A DNA stretch of 64,000 nucleotides from JAWKIW01 sp046331175 (GTDB lineage Bacteria > Actinomycetota > Acidimicrobiia > Acidimicrobiales > Acidimicrobilacustridaceae): assembly GCA_046331175.1 (NCBI GenBank), contig JAXLRI010000005.1, positions 1 to 64,000 of the forward strand, given 5' to 3'. The position numbers and the translations under genes were made by a program. Below, one piece after another: positions 1-9,007 of this stretch. Every line of letters begins with the position of its first letter. Position 1 is the first letter of the stretch. The notes beneath the pieces were generated by a model. The model saw nothing but the letters and a program-made list of their open reading frames with translations. It was not told the DNA's origin and ran no database searches.

Positions 1-613
1 CGACGAGAAGCTCTCCGGGCACTACCCGATGAACACCCACCTCGGCCTGCTGCTCGACGACATCATCACCGACAGCCGCTGGGACATGACCTACCTGGGC
101 ATGCAGATCATGGTGGAGGGCCTGGCGCTGGCCGCCTTCGGCTTCATGCACATGATGACCGAGGAGCCCCTGCTCAAGCAGCTGCTGCGCTACGTGATGA
201 GCGACGAGGCCCGCCACGTCGCCTTCGGCGTGCTGTCGCTGAAGGAGTACTACGCCGAGCTGTCCGACGTGGAGATGCGCGAGCGCCAGGAGTTCGCCTT
301 CGAGGCGGCCGTGCGCATGCGCGACCGCCTGCTGCAGCAGGAGGTGTGGGAGCGCATCGGCGTGCCGGTCAAGGAGGCCATCGAGCTGGCCAAGCTCACC
401 CCCGACGCCGCCATGTTCAACCAGTTCCTGTTCTCCAAGATCGTCCCCAACTGCAAGAAGCTGGGCCTGCTCGACGCCTCGGGCGGCTGGCTGCGCGAGC
501 GGTTCACCGAGATCGGCGTGATCCAGTTCGAGGACTGGATCGACACCGGCGACGAGTACGAGCAGTTCTCGCTCGAGAACACCGCCCCCGAGGGCGAGGC
601 CGCCTCGGCCTGA
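1..613 (+). CDS. Ferritin-like diiron protein, 5' truncated
   Basis: The reading frame (codons from base 2) is open through the window edge, so the ATG at 29 is internal and the N-terminus is missing. About 204 residues remain, all looking helical. The visible half of a diiron site includes a Glu in the MVEGLALAAFG helix and the EXXH-type DEARH motif near residue 70, as in ferritin-like and ribonucleotide-reductase-R2-like proteins. The C-terminus is acidic. The natural substrate cannot be told from this fragment; oxidase, oxygenase or iron handling are all possible. The next gene on the same strand begins about 200 bases downstream. Confidence 0.75.
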   Translation, partial: DEKLSGHYPMNTHLGLLLDDIITDSRWDMTYLGMQIMVEGLALAAFGFMHMMTEEPLLKQLLRYVMSDEARHVAFGVLSLKEYYAELSDVEMRERQEFAFEAAVRMRDRLLQQEVWERIGVPVKEAIELAKLTPDAAMFNQFLFSKIVPNCKKLGLLDASGGWLRERFTEIGVIQFEDWIDTGDEYEQFSLENTAPEGEAASA

Positions 614-815
614 GCCGGTCGGCGCGTCGCCCGTCACCCACGGCGACGGCGTGGCGACTACGCTGCGCACGCTTCCTGTCATGCGGAACGGGCCACCTCC
701 GGGTGGTCCGTTGCGCGTCCGGGCCGCGGTCGCCGGCCGCTCGGAGCCTCGGCCGCCGCGCCGTCGACCGGCGTGGGTCCCTGCCCGGCGGGGCCCGGGG
801 TGCTGTGCTGGCGCC

Positions 816-1700
816 GTGCCCGACGTCGGCCCGGTGGCCCTGGTGACCTGCTCGGCCCACCCCGAAGGTGGGCCGAGCGATGCCGCGCTCGTCGCCGCGC
901 TCGCCGAGGTCGGCCTCGAGGCGCGCTGGGCGGTGTGGGACGACGACGAGGTCGACTGGACCGGCTTCGCCCTGGCCGTGGTCCGGTCGACCTGGGACTA
1001 CACCGCCCGCCTCGACGAGTTCCTGGCCTGGGTCGCGCGCGCCGGCGCGGCGACCGAGCTGTGGAACCCGCCCGCCCTGCTGCGCTGGAACAGCCACAAG
1101 GGCTACCTCCTCGAGCTGGCCCAGCGGGGGGTGCCGGTGGTGCCGATGGTCCTGGTGCGGGCCTGGGAGGCCTGCCCCGACCTCGGGCGCCTGGTGCAGG
1201 CGAACGGCTGGGACGCCTTCGTGGTGAAGCCGGCCGTGGACGTGGGTGGCTTCGGGGCCAGCCGGTGGGGCCCGGCGGACCTGGCAGCGGCGACGACCGA
1301 GCTCGATCGCCTGCACGCCGGCGGTGACGTGCTCGTCCAGCGGTTCGTGCCCGAGGTGCTGGAGGCGGGCGAGACGTCGGTGGTGTTCCTCGGTGGCCGC
1401 TTCTCCCACGCCGTGCGCAAGCAGCCCTCGCCGGGGGAGTTCCGCGTGCAGGCCCACCACGGCGGCCACGAGACGCCGGTCCCGGCGCTGCCCGACGAGA
1501 TCCGGCTCGGCCGCCAGGTGCTCGGCGCGCTCGAGCTGCCGACGCTGTACGCCCGGGTCGACTGCGTGGCGGTCGACGGGGCGCCGGTGCTGATGGAGCT
1601 CGAGGTGCTCGAGCCCGACCTCTTCTGCGACCTCGACGAGCTGGCACCGGCCCGGTTCGCCGCCGCGGTGGCCGCCCACCTCGTCGTCGAGCCCGGCTGA
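816..1700 (+). CDS. ATP-grasp domain protein (RimK/DcsG-like)
   Basis: 294 residues from the GTG at 816. The frame is open back to 651, but that extension is Arg/Pro-rich low complexity, whereas homologues begin near the VALVTC strand, so 816 is preferred. The N-terminal pre-ATP-grasp half carries the VRSTWDY motif. The ATP-grasp half shows the FVVKPAVDVGG nucleotide-binding strand-loop and acidic metal ligands in LMELEVLEPDLF near the end. ATP-grasp enzymes activate a carboxylate as an acyl phosphate and join it to an amine or similar nucleophile. The substrate here is unknown, and neighbours (ferritin-like protein, winged-helix protein) do not suggest one. A TACGCT hexamer at 658-663 could be the promoter -10 element. 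Confidence 0.7.
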   Translation: MPDVGPVALVTCSAHPEGGPSDAALVAALAEVGLEARWAVWDDDEVDWTGFALAVVRSTWDYTARLDEFLAWVARAGAATELWNPPALLRWNSHKGYLLELAQRGVPVVPMVLVRAWEACPDLGRLVQANGWDAFVVKPAVDVGGFGASRWGPADLAAATTELDRLHAGGDVLVQRFVPEVLEAGETSVVFLGGRFSHAVRKQPSPGEFRVQAHHGGHETPVPALPDEIRLGRQVLGALELPTLYARVDCVAVDGAPVLMELEVLEPDLFCDLDELAPARFAAAVAAHLVVEPG

Positions 1701-1818
1701 CCGGCTGGCGATCGCCGTCGTCCCGCGGACGGCCGCGGTGGCTCGGTGGTCGGATCGGCCGCCGGGCTGCCCCGCTCGACGTGGGTCCGGGCCCGGCCGG
1801 CCGGTAGGTTCTGGGCCG

Positions 1819-2541
1819 ATGGGGGACCTCGGGGGCACGGTCGGCGGCAACGGGCCCGACGACGGGCGACCGCACGACGACGGGCGACCGCACGTCGACG
1901 CCGACATCGACGACGACATCGACCTGACGATGGTCCTGTTGGGCCTGCGGCTCACCTCGTTCGCCCCGGCCGAGCGGGTGGCGGCGGTGGTCGGCCTCGA
2001 CGCTGCCGACGCCGAACCCCGGCTGGCGGTCGCCGCCGAGCGGGGCCTGGCCAAGCACCGCGACGGCCGCCTGTCGGGGTGGATCATCACGCCGGCGGGG
2101 CGGGCCGAGGGCGAGCGCCTGCTGGCCGCCGAGCTGGACGCGCTCGGACGGCGGGCTGCCGTGCACGAGGCCTACCTCCGCTTCCTCGAGCTGAACGTGC
2201 CCTGCCTGGAGCTGTGCACCGACTGGCAGCTGCGGCCGGTCGGCGACGTCCAGGAGGTCAACGACCACACCGACGCCGCCTACGACGCCGCCGTCATCGC
2301 CCGGCTGGGGGTGCTGGCCGACGGGCTGGCACCGGTGCTCGACGACCTTGCGGCGGCACTCGATCGCTTCGCCCGCTACCGGCCGCGCTTCGCCGAGGCC
2401 CGCCGGCGGGTCGAGGGCGGCGAGGTCGAGTGGTTCACCAAGCCCGACATCGACTCGTTCCACACGGTCTGGTTCGAGCTGCACGAGCACCTCCTCGCCA
2501 CGCTCGGCATCGAGCGCCGCAGCGAGACCGCTCCGTCCTGA
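1819..2541 (+). CDS. Winged-helix (MarR-like) protein
   Basis: 240 residues from ATG 1819. The first ~25 residues are Asp-rich. Residues ~35-100 read as a winged helix-turn-helix, with an LGLRLTSFAPAERVAAVVG helix pair and a GWIITPAGRAEGERLL wing like those of MarR/PadR-type regulators. The rest is a helical domain with a CLELCTDWQLRP segment and no family I can name. It may be a transcriptional regulator or a stand-alone helical protein with an HTH. A -10-like TAGGTT at 1805-1810 sits 8 bases before the ATG with no Shine-Dalgarno, so the mRNA is probably leaderless. This also decides the start over the upstream 1738 alternative. Confidence 0.65.
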   Translation: MGDLGGTVGGNGPDDGRPHDDGRPHVDADIDDDIDLTMVLLGLRLTSFAPAERVAAVVGLDAADAEPRLAVAAERGLAKHRDGRLSGWIITPAGRAEGERLLAAELDALGRRAAVHEAYLRFLELNVPCLELCTDWQLRPVGDVQEVNDHTDAAYDAAVIARLGVLADGLAPVLDDLAAALDRFARYRPRFAEARRRVEGGEVEWFTKPDIDSFHTVWFELHEHLLATLGIERRSETAPS

Positions 2542-2634
2542 GCCGCTCCGTCCGGTGCCGCCCCCACCCCGGCCGGGACGAGCCGGCCAGCGCGGCCGGG
2601 ACCTCGCTCGGCGGGCGGGGCGGGTGGGCACCAC

Positions 2635-2741
2635 TAGGCTCGGTCCCCGGGTCGTCGTCGCCGGCCGTCGTCGCCGGCCCCAGGTCGTACCCCGAACCGT
2701 CGCTCCCGAACCCTCGTCCCCGCAACCCTCGTCCCCGGAGG
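2635..2741 (+). promoter_or_regulatory. dapA promoter and repeat-containing leader
   Basis: A -10-like TAGGCT is at 2635-2640, about 100 bases before dapA. The leader holds two exact tandem duplications: a 13-bp unit at 2654-2666/2667-2679 and a 15-bp-period unit at 2709-2723/2724-2738. A GGAGG Shine-Dalgarno at 2737-2741 lies 7 bases before the ATG. This is one of the few clearly leadered genes in the window. Confidence 0.5.
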
Positions 2742-2748
2742 CTCCCCG

Positions 2749-3636
2749 ATGGCCCGCTTCGGCGCCGTGCTCACCGCCATGGTCACCCCCTTCGACGACG
2801 ACGGGGCCGTCGATCTCGACGGGGTCGCCGCCCTGGCGGCGTGGCTGGTCGAGCAGGGCAACGACGGCCTCGTCGTCACCGGCACCACGGGCGAGGCGTC
2901 GGTGCTCACCGACGACGAGCAGATCGAGGTGTGGCGGGCCGTGCGCGGAGCGGTGAGCGTTCCGCTGCTCGTCGGGGCCGGCACCAACGACACCCGCCAC
3001 GCCACCGAGCTGGTCCGGGCCGCCGGCGGGGCCGGTGCCGACGGCGTGCTGCTGGTGACGCCGTACTACAACCGCCCGTCCCAGGCCGGCATCGAGGCCC
3101 ACTTCCGGACGCTGGCCGCGGCCACCGACCTGCCGGTGGTGCTCTACGACATCCCCGTGCGCACGGGTCGCAAGATCGCCTCCGACACCATCGTGCGCCT
3201 CGCCGAGGTCGACAACGTCGTCGGGGTGAAGGACGCCGCCGGCGATCCGGCCGCCTCGGCCCGGCTCCTGGCCGAGGCCCCCGACGGGTTCGAGCTGTAC
3301 AGCGGCGACGATTCGCTCACCCTGCCGCTGCTGTCGATCGGGGCGGTTGGCGTCATCGGCGTGTGCACGCACTGGTGCGCGGCCGAGATGGGCGAGATGG
3401 TGGCCGCCCACGCCAAGGGCGACGTCGAGCAGGCCCGTCGCCTCAACGCCGCCATGCTCGACTCCTACGACTACGAGACCAGCGACGCCAACCCCAACCC
3501 CATCCCCGCCAAGGCCATGCTGCGGGTGCTCGGGCAGCCGGCCGGCCAGTGCCGGCTCCCGATGGGTCCGGCGCCCGACGGGCTCGAGGACCGGGCCCGC
3601 GAGGTGCTGCGCGGCCTCGGCCGACCGGGGTTCTGA
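2749..3636 (+). CDS. dapA: 4-hydroxy-tetrahydrodipicolinate synthase
   Basis: Condenses pyruvate with aspartate semialdehyde, the first committed step of diaminopimelate and lysine synthesis, in the cytoplasm. 295 residues, the usual family length, forming a TIM barrel. The key residues are visible: Schiff-base Lys161 in VGVKDAAGD, Tyr133 in VLYDIPVRTG, and the TGTTGE loop at 44-49 with the Thr-Thr pair that binds the pyruvate carboxylate. The start has a good GGAGG ribosome site. It is followed after 5 bases by RNase J, the conserved actinobacterial pair. Later dap genes in this window (dapF, dapC, dapD, dapE) complete most of the pathway, while dapB is not in view. Confidence 0.95.
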   Translation: MARFGAVLTAMVTPFDDDGAVDLDGVAALAAWLVEQGNDGLVVTGTTGEASVLTDDEQIEVWRAVRGAVSVPLLVGAGTNDTRHATELVRAAGGAGADGVLLVTPYYNRPSQAGIEAHFRTLAAATDLPVVLYDIPVRTGRKIASDTIVRLAEVDNVVGVKDAAGDPAASARLLAEAPDGFELYSGDDSLTLPLLSIGAVGVIGVCTHWCAAEMGEMVAAHAKGDVEQARRLNAAMLDSYDYETSDANPNPIPAKAMLRVLGQPAGQCRLPMGPAPDGLEDRAREVLRGLGRPGF

Positions 3637-3641
3637 TCGCC

Positions 3642-5303
3642 ATGGCCGATCCGGTTCGCGTCACGTTCCTCGGCGGCCTCGGCGAGATCGGCCGCAACTG
3701 CGCGGCCATCGAGGTCGACGGCCGCATCATGCTGCTCGACTGCGGCCTGATGTTCCCCGACCTCGACATGTTGGGGATCGACCTCGTCCTGCCCGACTTC
3801 TCGTGGCTGCTCGACAACGCCGATCGCATCGAGGGGTGCATCGCCACCCACGGCCACGAGGACCACACCGGCGGCCTGGCGTTCCTGCTGCGCGAGCTGT
3901 CGTTCCCGATCTACGGCTCGCCCCTCACCCTCGGCCTGGCCCGCAACCGCATCGAGGAGGCGGGCCTGCTCGACCGCACCAAGTTCATCGCGGTCGCCGA
4001 CGGCGAGCGGCGCGACATCGGGCCGTTCGACGTGGAGTTCATCCCCGTCACCCACTCGGTGCCCCACGGCTTCGCCACCGCGTTCCACACCCCGCAGGGG
4101 ATCATCTTGCACTCGGGCGACTGGAAGCTCGACCTGACGCCGGTCGACGGCCGCCTCACCGACCTCGCCCGCATCGGATCGCTGTCCGACCAGCACGGCA
4201 TCCGCCTGCTGCTGTCCGACTCCACCAACGCCGACGAGAAGGGCCACTCCGCTTCGGAGACCCGCGTCGGCGCCGTGCTCTACGACCTGTTCCACGAGCA
4301 CGAGGGCAAGCGGATCATCACCACCTGCTTCGCCTCGCACATCCACCGGGTGCAGCAGATCGCCAACGCCGCCATCGCCTTCGACCGCACCATCGCCACC
4401 ATGGGCATGTCGATGAAGAAGAACGTGCGGCTCGCCCGCGAGATGGGGCTGCTCGACATCCCCGAGCGGTCGCTGCGCGACATCGACGAGATCGGCGACC
4501 TCGACCCCGCCAAGGTGTGCGTGATCTCCACCGGGTCCCAGGGCGAGCCGATGTCGGCGCTGGCGCTGATGGCGGCCAGCGAGAACCGGTGGCTGAAGGT
4601 CGGTGACGGCGACGTCGTCATCCTCAGCTCGCACCCCATCCCCGGCAACGAGGCCAACGTGTCGAAGGTGATCGACGGCCTCGTGCGGCTGGGGGTCGAG
4701 GTGGTCCACACCGGCATCGCCGACGTCCATGCCAGCGGCCACGCCAAGCAGGAGGAGCTCAAGACCCTCCTGTCGGTGGCCCAGCCCGAGCACTTCGTCC
4801 CCGTGCACGGCGAGTACCGCCACCTCGTGGCCCACGCCCGCCTGGCCCAGCAGATGGGCGTGCCCGACGACGACGTGGTCATCTGCGAGGACGGCGACTC
4901 CGTGGTGCTCACCGACGACGGCATCGAGCGGGGCGAGCGGGTGCCGGCCGGCTACCTCTACGTCGACGGCATCGTCGGCGACGTGGGCACCGGGGTGCTG
5001 CGCGACCGGCGGGTGCTGGCGGCCGAGGGCGTGGTGGTGGTCATCGTCGCCGTCGACCGCGAGACCGGCGCCATCATCACCGGCCCCGAGGTCATCACCC
5101 GGGGCTGGGTGTACGCCCCCGAGGCCGAGGACCTGCTCGACGACTGCGCCGAGCGGGTGCGCGACGCCATCAAGGACGCCTTCGGCCACGACGCCACCGA
5201 CATCGAGAGCCTCCAGCGGGTGGTCCGCCGGGCCGCGGGTCGCTTCGTCAACGAGCAGACCCGCCGCCGGCCGATGATCGTGCCCGTGGTCATGGAGGCC
5301 TGA
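3642..5303 (+). CDS. rnj: Ribonuclease J
   Basis: Metallo-beta-lactamase-fold exo/endoribonuclease for mRNA decay and rRNA maturation. 553 residues from ATG 3642, five bases after the dapA stop. The zinc site HGHEDH is at 70-75 (THGHEDHTGG); a second ligand His lies in the PVTHSVPHG segment. The beta-CASP region holds SDSTNADEKG and a CFASHIHRVQQI helix, and HVSGHA-type chemistry appears as VHASGHAKQEELK. A C-terminal domain follows from about residue 450. The frame is open far upstream, but only this start fits the family. Probably co-transcribed with dapA. A hairpin terminator follows the stop. Confidence 0.93.
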   Translation: MADPVRVTFLGGLGEIGRNCAAIEVDGRIMLLDCGLMFPDLDMLGIDLVLPDFSWLLDNADRIEGCIATHGHEDHTGGLAFLLRELSFPIYGSPLTLGLARNRIEEAGLLDRTKFIAVADGERRDIGPFDVEFIPVTHSVPHGFATAFHTPQGIILHSGDWKLDLTPVDGRLTDLARIGSLSDQHGIRLLLSDSTNADEKGHSASETRVGAVLYDLFHEHEGKRIITTCFASHIHRVQQIANAAIAFDRTIATMGMSMKKNVRLAREMGLLDIPERSLRDIDEIGDLDPAKVCVISTGSQGEPMSALALMAASENRWLKVGDGDVVILSSHPIPGNEANVSKVIDGLVRLGVEVVHTGIADVHASGHAKQEELKTLLSVAQPEHFVPVHGEYRHLVAHARLAQQMGVPDDDVVICEDGDSVVLTDDGIERGERVPAGYLYVDGIVGDVGTGVLRDRRVLAAEGVVVVIVAVDRETGAIITGPEVITRGWVYAPEAEDLLDDCAERVRDAIKDAFGHDATDIESLQRVVRRAAGRFVNEQTRRRPMIVPVVMEA

Positions 5304-5317
5304 CCGGCGCACCGGCC

Positions 5318-5347
5318 GGCAGCGGGTCGCACGACCCGCCACCTGCC
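5318..5347 (+). terminator. Hairpin after rnj
   Basis: A two-part inverted repeat starts 15 bases past the rnj stop: outer GGCAG/CTGCC and inner CGGGTCG/CGACCCG around a very short loop. There is no T-tract, as is usual at this GC content. Confidence 0.5.
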
Positions 5348-5477
5348 GCCACTTCCGGGACCTTCGGCCGGTCCGCCGGCACGGCCCCCGTCGTAGCGTC
5401 CGGGTCGTAGCGCGGGACGCGGGACTGCGATGGTGCAGCCGGGAGGCCACGCCGCCGCCCGACGAGCGAGGTGGGCC

Positions 5478-7094
5478 ATGCGCACGGTCACCCGGTCCCG
5501 GACCTCTCGACGCCGACCGATCGGCGCCCTCTTGGTGGCGGGCGCCACCCTGGCCCTCCTGGGGGCGTCGGCGACCCCGGCGCTGGCCGCCTCCGGGGGT
5601 CGTCCGGCGTCGTGCGGGCCGACCGACCTGTCGGTGACCGCGGTGGCCCAGGCGTTCTCGGCGTGGCCGCGAGGCGCCATCGTCCGGGTCGGCGTGACCA
5701 ACCTCGGACCGTGCCCGGTGGCCGTGGCCCACGCCGACGGGTACGTGCCCGCCGGCACGGACTTCGGCCAGACGATCACGGTCGGTGCCGGCACCGCCGA
5801 CGGAGCCGGGTGGTCGATCGGGGCGCTGGCGAGCGGGGCCTCGGTGGAGCTGCAGGTCCTGGTGGTGGTCCCCCTGTCGTTCCCGTCGAGCTCCCTGGCG
5901 GGAACGGCCCACGTCAGCAGCGAGGTGGTCGACTCGAACCCGGGCAACGACGCCGCGCCGTACAGCCTGCCGGTCGACGAGGTCGTCCGGACGGGTGGGT
6001 TCCACGCCCTCTCGCCGGCCCGGGTGCTCGACACCCGCGACGGCACGAACACCGCTCCAGGGCGGATGGGCCCGGGCACCAGCCGCACGGTGCCGATGCT
6101 CGGCCATGGTGGCGTGCCGGCCAGCGGCGTCGACTCGGTCGTCGTGAACGTCACCGTCACCCAGCCCACCGCCGGCTCGCACCTGACCGTGTGGCCGGCC
6201 GGCTCGACCATGCCCACGGCGTCGTCGCTGAACTTCTCGGCCGGCCAGACCGTGGCGAACCTGGTCACGGTCAAGCTCGGGACCGGCGGAGCGTTCGCCG
6301 TGTACAACAACAGCGGCGACGTGCACGTCCTGGCCGACGTGGTCGGCTGGTACAGCTCGGTGCCGGGTGATGGAGTCGGCTACGTCCCCATCACCCCGCT
6401 GCGCCTCTACGACTCGCGGGACGACAACAACCCGTTCTGGCCCGGCGAGGACGCCTACTTCACGATGGGTCCGACCTTCCCCGGCTCGGCGCTGGCCCTC
6501 AACGTGACGGTCACCGGCGCCACCAGCACGTCGCACCTGCGGGTGTGGCCCGACGGGCAACCGCTGCCGACGACGTCCAGCCTGAACTTCGATGCCGGCG
6601 ACACCCGGCCCAACCTGGTCGTCGTGGGGCTGGGCGGCCCCGACCGCCGCTTCCACGTGTACAACAACTCGGGGTTCGTCCACGTCGTCATCGACCTCGT
6701 CGGCGTCTACGCGCTCGACGGGTCGACCGGTGGGGGCTACCACGGCGTGACCCCCTACCGGGTGCTCGACACCCGCTCGGGCGTCGGCGCCCCGGCGGCC
6801 CGGGTCGGCCCCGGCTCCTCCATCGACCTGCTGGTCGCCGGCCAGGGCGGCGTGCCGACGTGGGCCGACACCGTGGTCCTGAACGTGACCTCGGTCTGGC
6901 CGTCGGCGGTCACCCACCACACGATCTGGCCGACCGGTCAGACCATGCCGCTGGCGTCCAGCCTGAACAACAAGCCCGGCGACATCCGGCCCAACCTGGT
7001 CATGGCCAAGGTCGGCAGCAACGGACGGATCTCGCTCTACAACAACTCGGGCCAGGTTGACCTGATCGCGGACATCGTGGGCTGGACCGGCTGA
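5478..7094 (+). CDS. Secreted protein with three YNNSG/LDTR repeats (copy 1)
   Basis: 538 residues from ATG 5478, chosen because GAGGTGG precedes it and a signal peptide starts there: Arg-rich n-region, hydrophobic ALLVAGATLALLGA core, ATPALA cleavage site. Residues ~45-155 resemble a DUF11/CARDB-like beta domain (TNLGPCPV, SIGALASG, SEVVDSNPGNDAAP). From ~172 to the end come three ~120-residue repeats, each with R-V-L-D-T-R (or YDSR), a VNVTVT strand, a W-P-x-G turn, SSLNF/SSLNN and a Y-N-N-S-G strand before a D-x-V-G-W/Y end. Such repeats occur in many exported actinobacterial proteins; their ligand is not known to me. No anchor or catalytic motif is seen. The next gene is a paralogue. Confidence 0.8.
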   Translation: MRTVTRSRTSRRRPIGALLVAGATLALLGASATPALAASGGRPASCGPTDLSVTAVAQAFSAWPRGAIVRVGVTNLGPCPVAVAHADGYVPAGTDFGQTITVGAGTADGAGWSIGALASGASVELQVLVVVPLSFPSSSLAGTAHVSSEVVDSNPGNDAAPYSLPVDEVVRTGGFHALSPARVLDTRDGTNTAPGRMGPGTSRTVPMLGHGGVPASGVDSVVVNVTVTQPTAGSHLTVWPAGSTMPTASSLNFSAGQTVANLVTVKLGTGGAFAVYNNSGDVHVLADVVGWYSSVPGDGVGYVPITPLRLYDSRDDNNPFWPGEDAYFTMGPTFPGSALALNVTVTGATSTSHLRVWPDGQPLPTTSSLNFDAGDTRPNLVVVGLGGPDRRFHVYNNSGFVHVVIDLVGVYALDGSTGGGYHGVTPYRVLDTRSGVGAPAARVGPGSSIDLLVAGQGGVPTWADTVVLNVTSVWPSAVTHHTIWPTGQTMPLASSLNNKPGDIRPNLVMAKVGSNGRISLYNNSGQVDLIADIVGWTG

Positions 7095-7258
7095 GGAGCG
7101 ACCCGGCGCGGGACCGACCTCTGCCGGCGGGGATGCGACCAAAGCCCCTGGGGGGCGAGGTCCCGTGACGCCGATGCACTCGTAGGCTCCCAAGAGCGCG
7201 CGAGGGCTGCCGTGGGGCAGCGGGTCGGCCACGCCTGCGTCGAGCCACGAGGTCAGCC

Positions 7259-8941
7259 ATGCGCCGCAACCCCCGCCGGGCGCCCCAGATCCGGGCTTCG
7301 AGATCGGCCCGATCCCGCCGATCGGCACGCCACGGTCGATCCCGGCTCGCCCACCCCTTCGTCGTCGTCGCCACGCTGGTGGCGTTGGTCGGCCTCGCCC
7401 GGCCGGCCCTGGCCGCCCCACCGGCCTCGGCCGGATCGGCGCCGGCGGGCGCGTCCGCCACCTGCGCGGCCGACCTCGGGGTGACCTCGTTCGTCCAGAC
7501 CTACGCCCCCCAGCCGCGGGTGCTCTACGTCCGGGTCGACGTCACCAACCACGGCCCCTGCACGGTGGCCGCGGCCCGAGCCAGCGGCTACGTGCCGGCC
7601 GGCACCACGCTCGGCCAGACGCTGTCGGTGGGGGCCGGCACCGCCGACGCCACCACGTGGTCGATCGGGGCGCTGGCCAGCGGGGCAACGGTCGAGCTGC
7701 AGGTGCTGGTGGTCGTCCCGCTCTCGTTCGGCTCGGCCAACGCCACCGGGACGGTCCACGCCACCAGCGAGGTCCCCGACCTGAACCCGGCCAACAACGC
7801 CGCGCCCTACAGCGAGGTGGTCGAGCCCCTGGTGCGGACCGGTGGGTTCCACCCCCTGACGGCAGCGCGGATCCTCGACACCCGCAACGGGACCAACACG
7901 ACCGCCGCGCCGATGGGGGCTGCTACCACGCGCACCGTCCCGATGCTCGGCCATGGCGGGGTGCCGGCCAGCGGCGTGGACTCCGTGGTGGTCAACGTGA
8001 CCGTGACCCAGCCGACCGCGGGATCGCACCTGACGGTCTGGCCCACGGGCCAGGACCGGCCGACGGCGTCGTCGCTGAACTTCTCGGCCGGTCAGACGGT
8101 GGCCAACGCCGTCACCGTCAAGCTGGGCACGGGCGGCTCCTTCTCGGTCTTCAACAACTCGGGGTCGGTCCACGTGCTGGCCGACGTGGTGGGCTGGTAC
8201 AGCTCGGTGCCCGGTGACGGCGTGGGCTACATCCCGGTGACGCCCACCCGCTTCTACGACTCGCGCACGGCCGGCGTCCCCTTCTACCCGGGCCAGGACG
8301 TGCGGTTCCCGCTGGGGGCCGGCTTCTCCGGTTCGGCGGTCGCCCTGAACGTCACCGTCACCGGAGCGCTCGGCACGTCGCACCTGCGGGTGTGGCCCGA
8401 CGGCAAGCCCATGCCGACCGCCTCGAGCCTCAACTTCGACGCCGGCGACACGCGGGCGAACCTCGTCGTCGTCGGCCTGGGGGGCGTCGACCACGCGTTC
8501 CACATCTACAACAACTCCAGCTACGTGCAGGTGGTCGTCGACATCGTCGGCGTCTACGACGTCGACGGCACCAAGGGCGGCGGTTACCACGGGGTGACGC
8601 CGTACCGGGTCCTCGACACCCGGTCGGGCGTCGGCGCCCCGGCGGCCAAGGTCGGTCCCGGTGCCTCGATCGACCTGCTGGTGGCCGGTCAGGGCGGCGT
8701 GCCGGGGTGGGCCCAGACGGTGATCGTCAACGTCACGTCGGTGTGGCCGAGCGCGATCACCCACCAGACCATCTGGCCGACCGGGCTGGCCATGCCGCTT
8801 GCGTCGAGCCTGAACAACGAGCCCGGCGACATCCGGCCCAACCTCGTGATGGCGAGGGTCGGCTACGGCGGCAAGATCAGCATCTACAACAGCTCGGGCT
8901 CGGTGGACCTGATCGGCGACATCGTGGGATGGACGGGCTGA
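7259..8941 (+). CDS. Secreted protein with three YNNSG/LDTR repeats (copy 2)
   Basis: 560 residues, colinear with the preceding gene along its whole length: signal peptide (long Arg-rich n-region, then FVVVATLVALVGLARPALA), DUF11-like N-domain and three ~120-residue repeats ending in DIVGWTG in both. Many stretches are identical or nearly so (for example MLGHGGVPASGVDSVVVNVT). The pair therefore arose by tandem duplication with later drift, strongest in the signal peptide. A -10-like TAGGCT at about 7185-7190 and a GAGGTCAGCC ribosome site point to its own promoter. No transmembrane anchor or sorting signal is seen, so release to the medium or non-covalent wall binding is likely. The pair interrupts the usual rnj-ftsK neighbourhood. 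Confidence 0.8.
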   Translation: MRRNPRRAPQIRASRSARSRRSARHGRSRLAHPFVVVATLVALVGLARPALAAPPASAGSAPAGASATCAADLGVTSFVQTYAPQPRVLYVRVDVTNHGPCTVAAARASGYVPAGTTLGQTLSVGAGTADATTWSIGALASGATVELQVLVVVPLSFGSANATGTVHATSEVPDLNPANNAAPYSEVVEPLVRTGGFHPLTAARILDTRNGTNTTAAPMGAATTRTVPMLGHGGVPASGVDSVVVNVTVTQPTAGSHLTVWPTGQDRPTASSLNFSAGQTVANAVTVKLGTGGSFSVFNNSGSVHVLADVVGWYSSVPGDGVGYIPVTPTRFYDSRTAGVPFYPGQDVRFPLGAGFSGSAVALNVTVTGALGTSHLRVWPDGKPMPTASSLNFDAGDTRANLVVVGLGGVDHAFHIYNNSSYVQVVVDIVGVYDVDGTKGGGYHGVTPYRVLDTRSGVGAPAAKVGPGASIDLLVAGQGGVPGWAQTVIVNVTSVWPSAITHQTIWPTGLAMPLASSLNNEPGDIRPNLVMARVGYGGKISIYNSSGSVDLIGDIVGWTG

Positions 8942-9007
8942 GGCGAGGTCCCGGATCGGTGGGGTGGCCTTGGTGCCCGAGCGGGGTGGGCCGCTACCCT
9001 CGCCGCC

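Noticed and set aside
651..815. N-terminal extension of the ATP-grasp gene
   Set aside because: The frame is open, but the sequence is Arg/Pro-rich and the family begins at about the GTG at 816.
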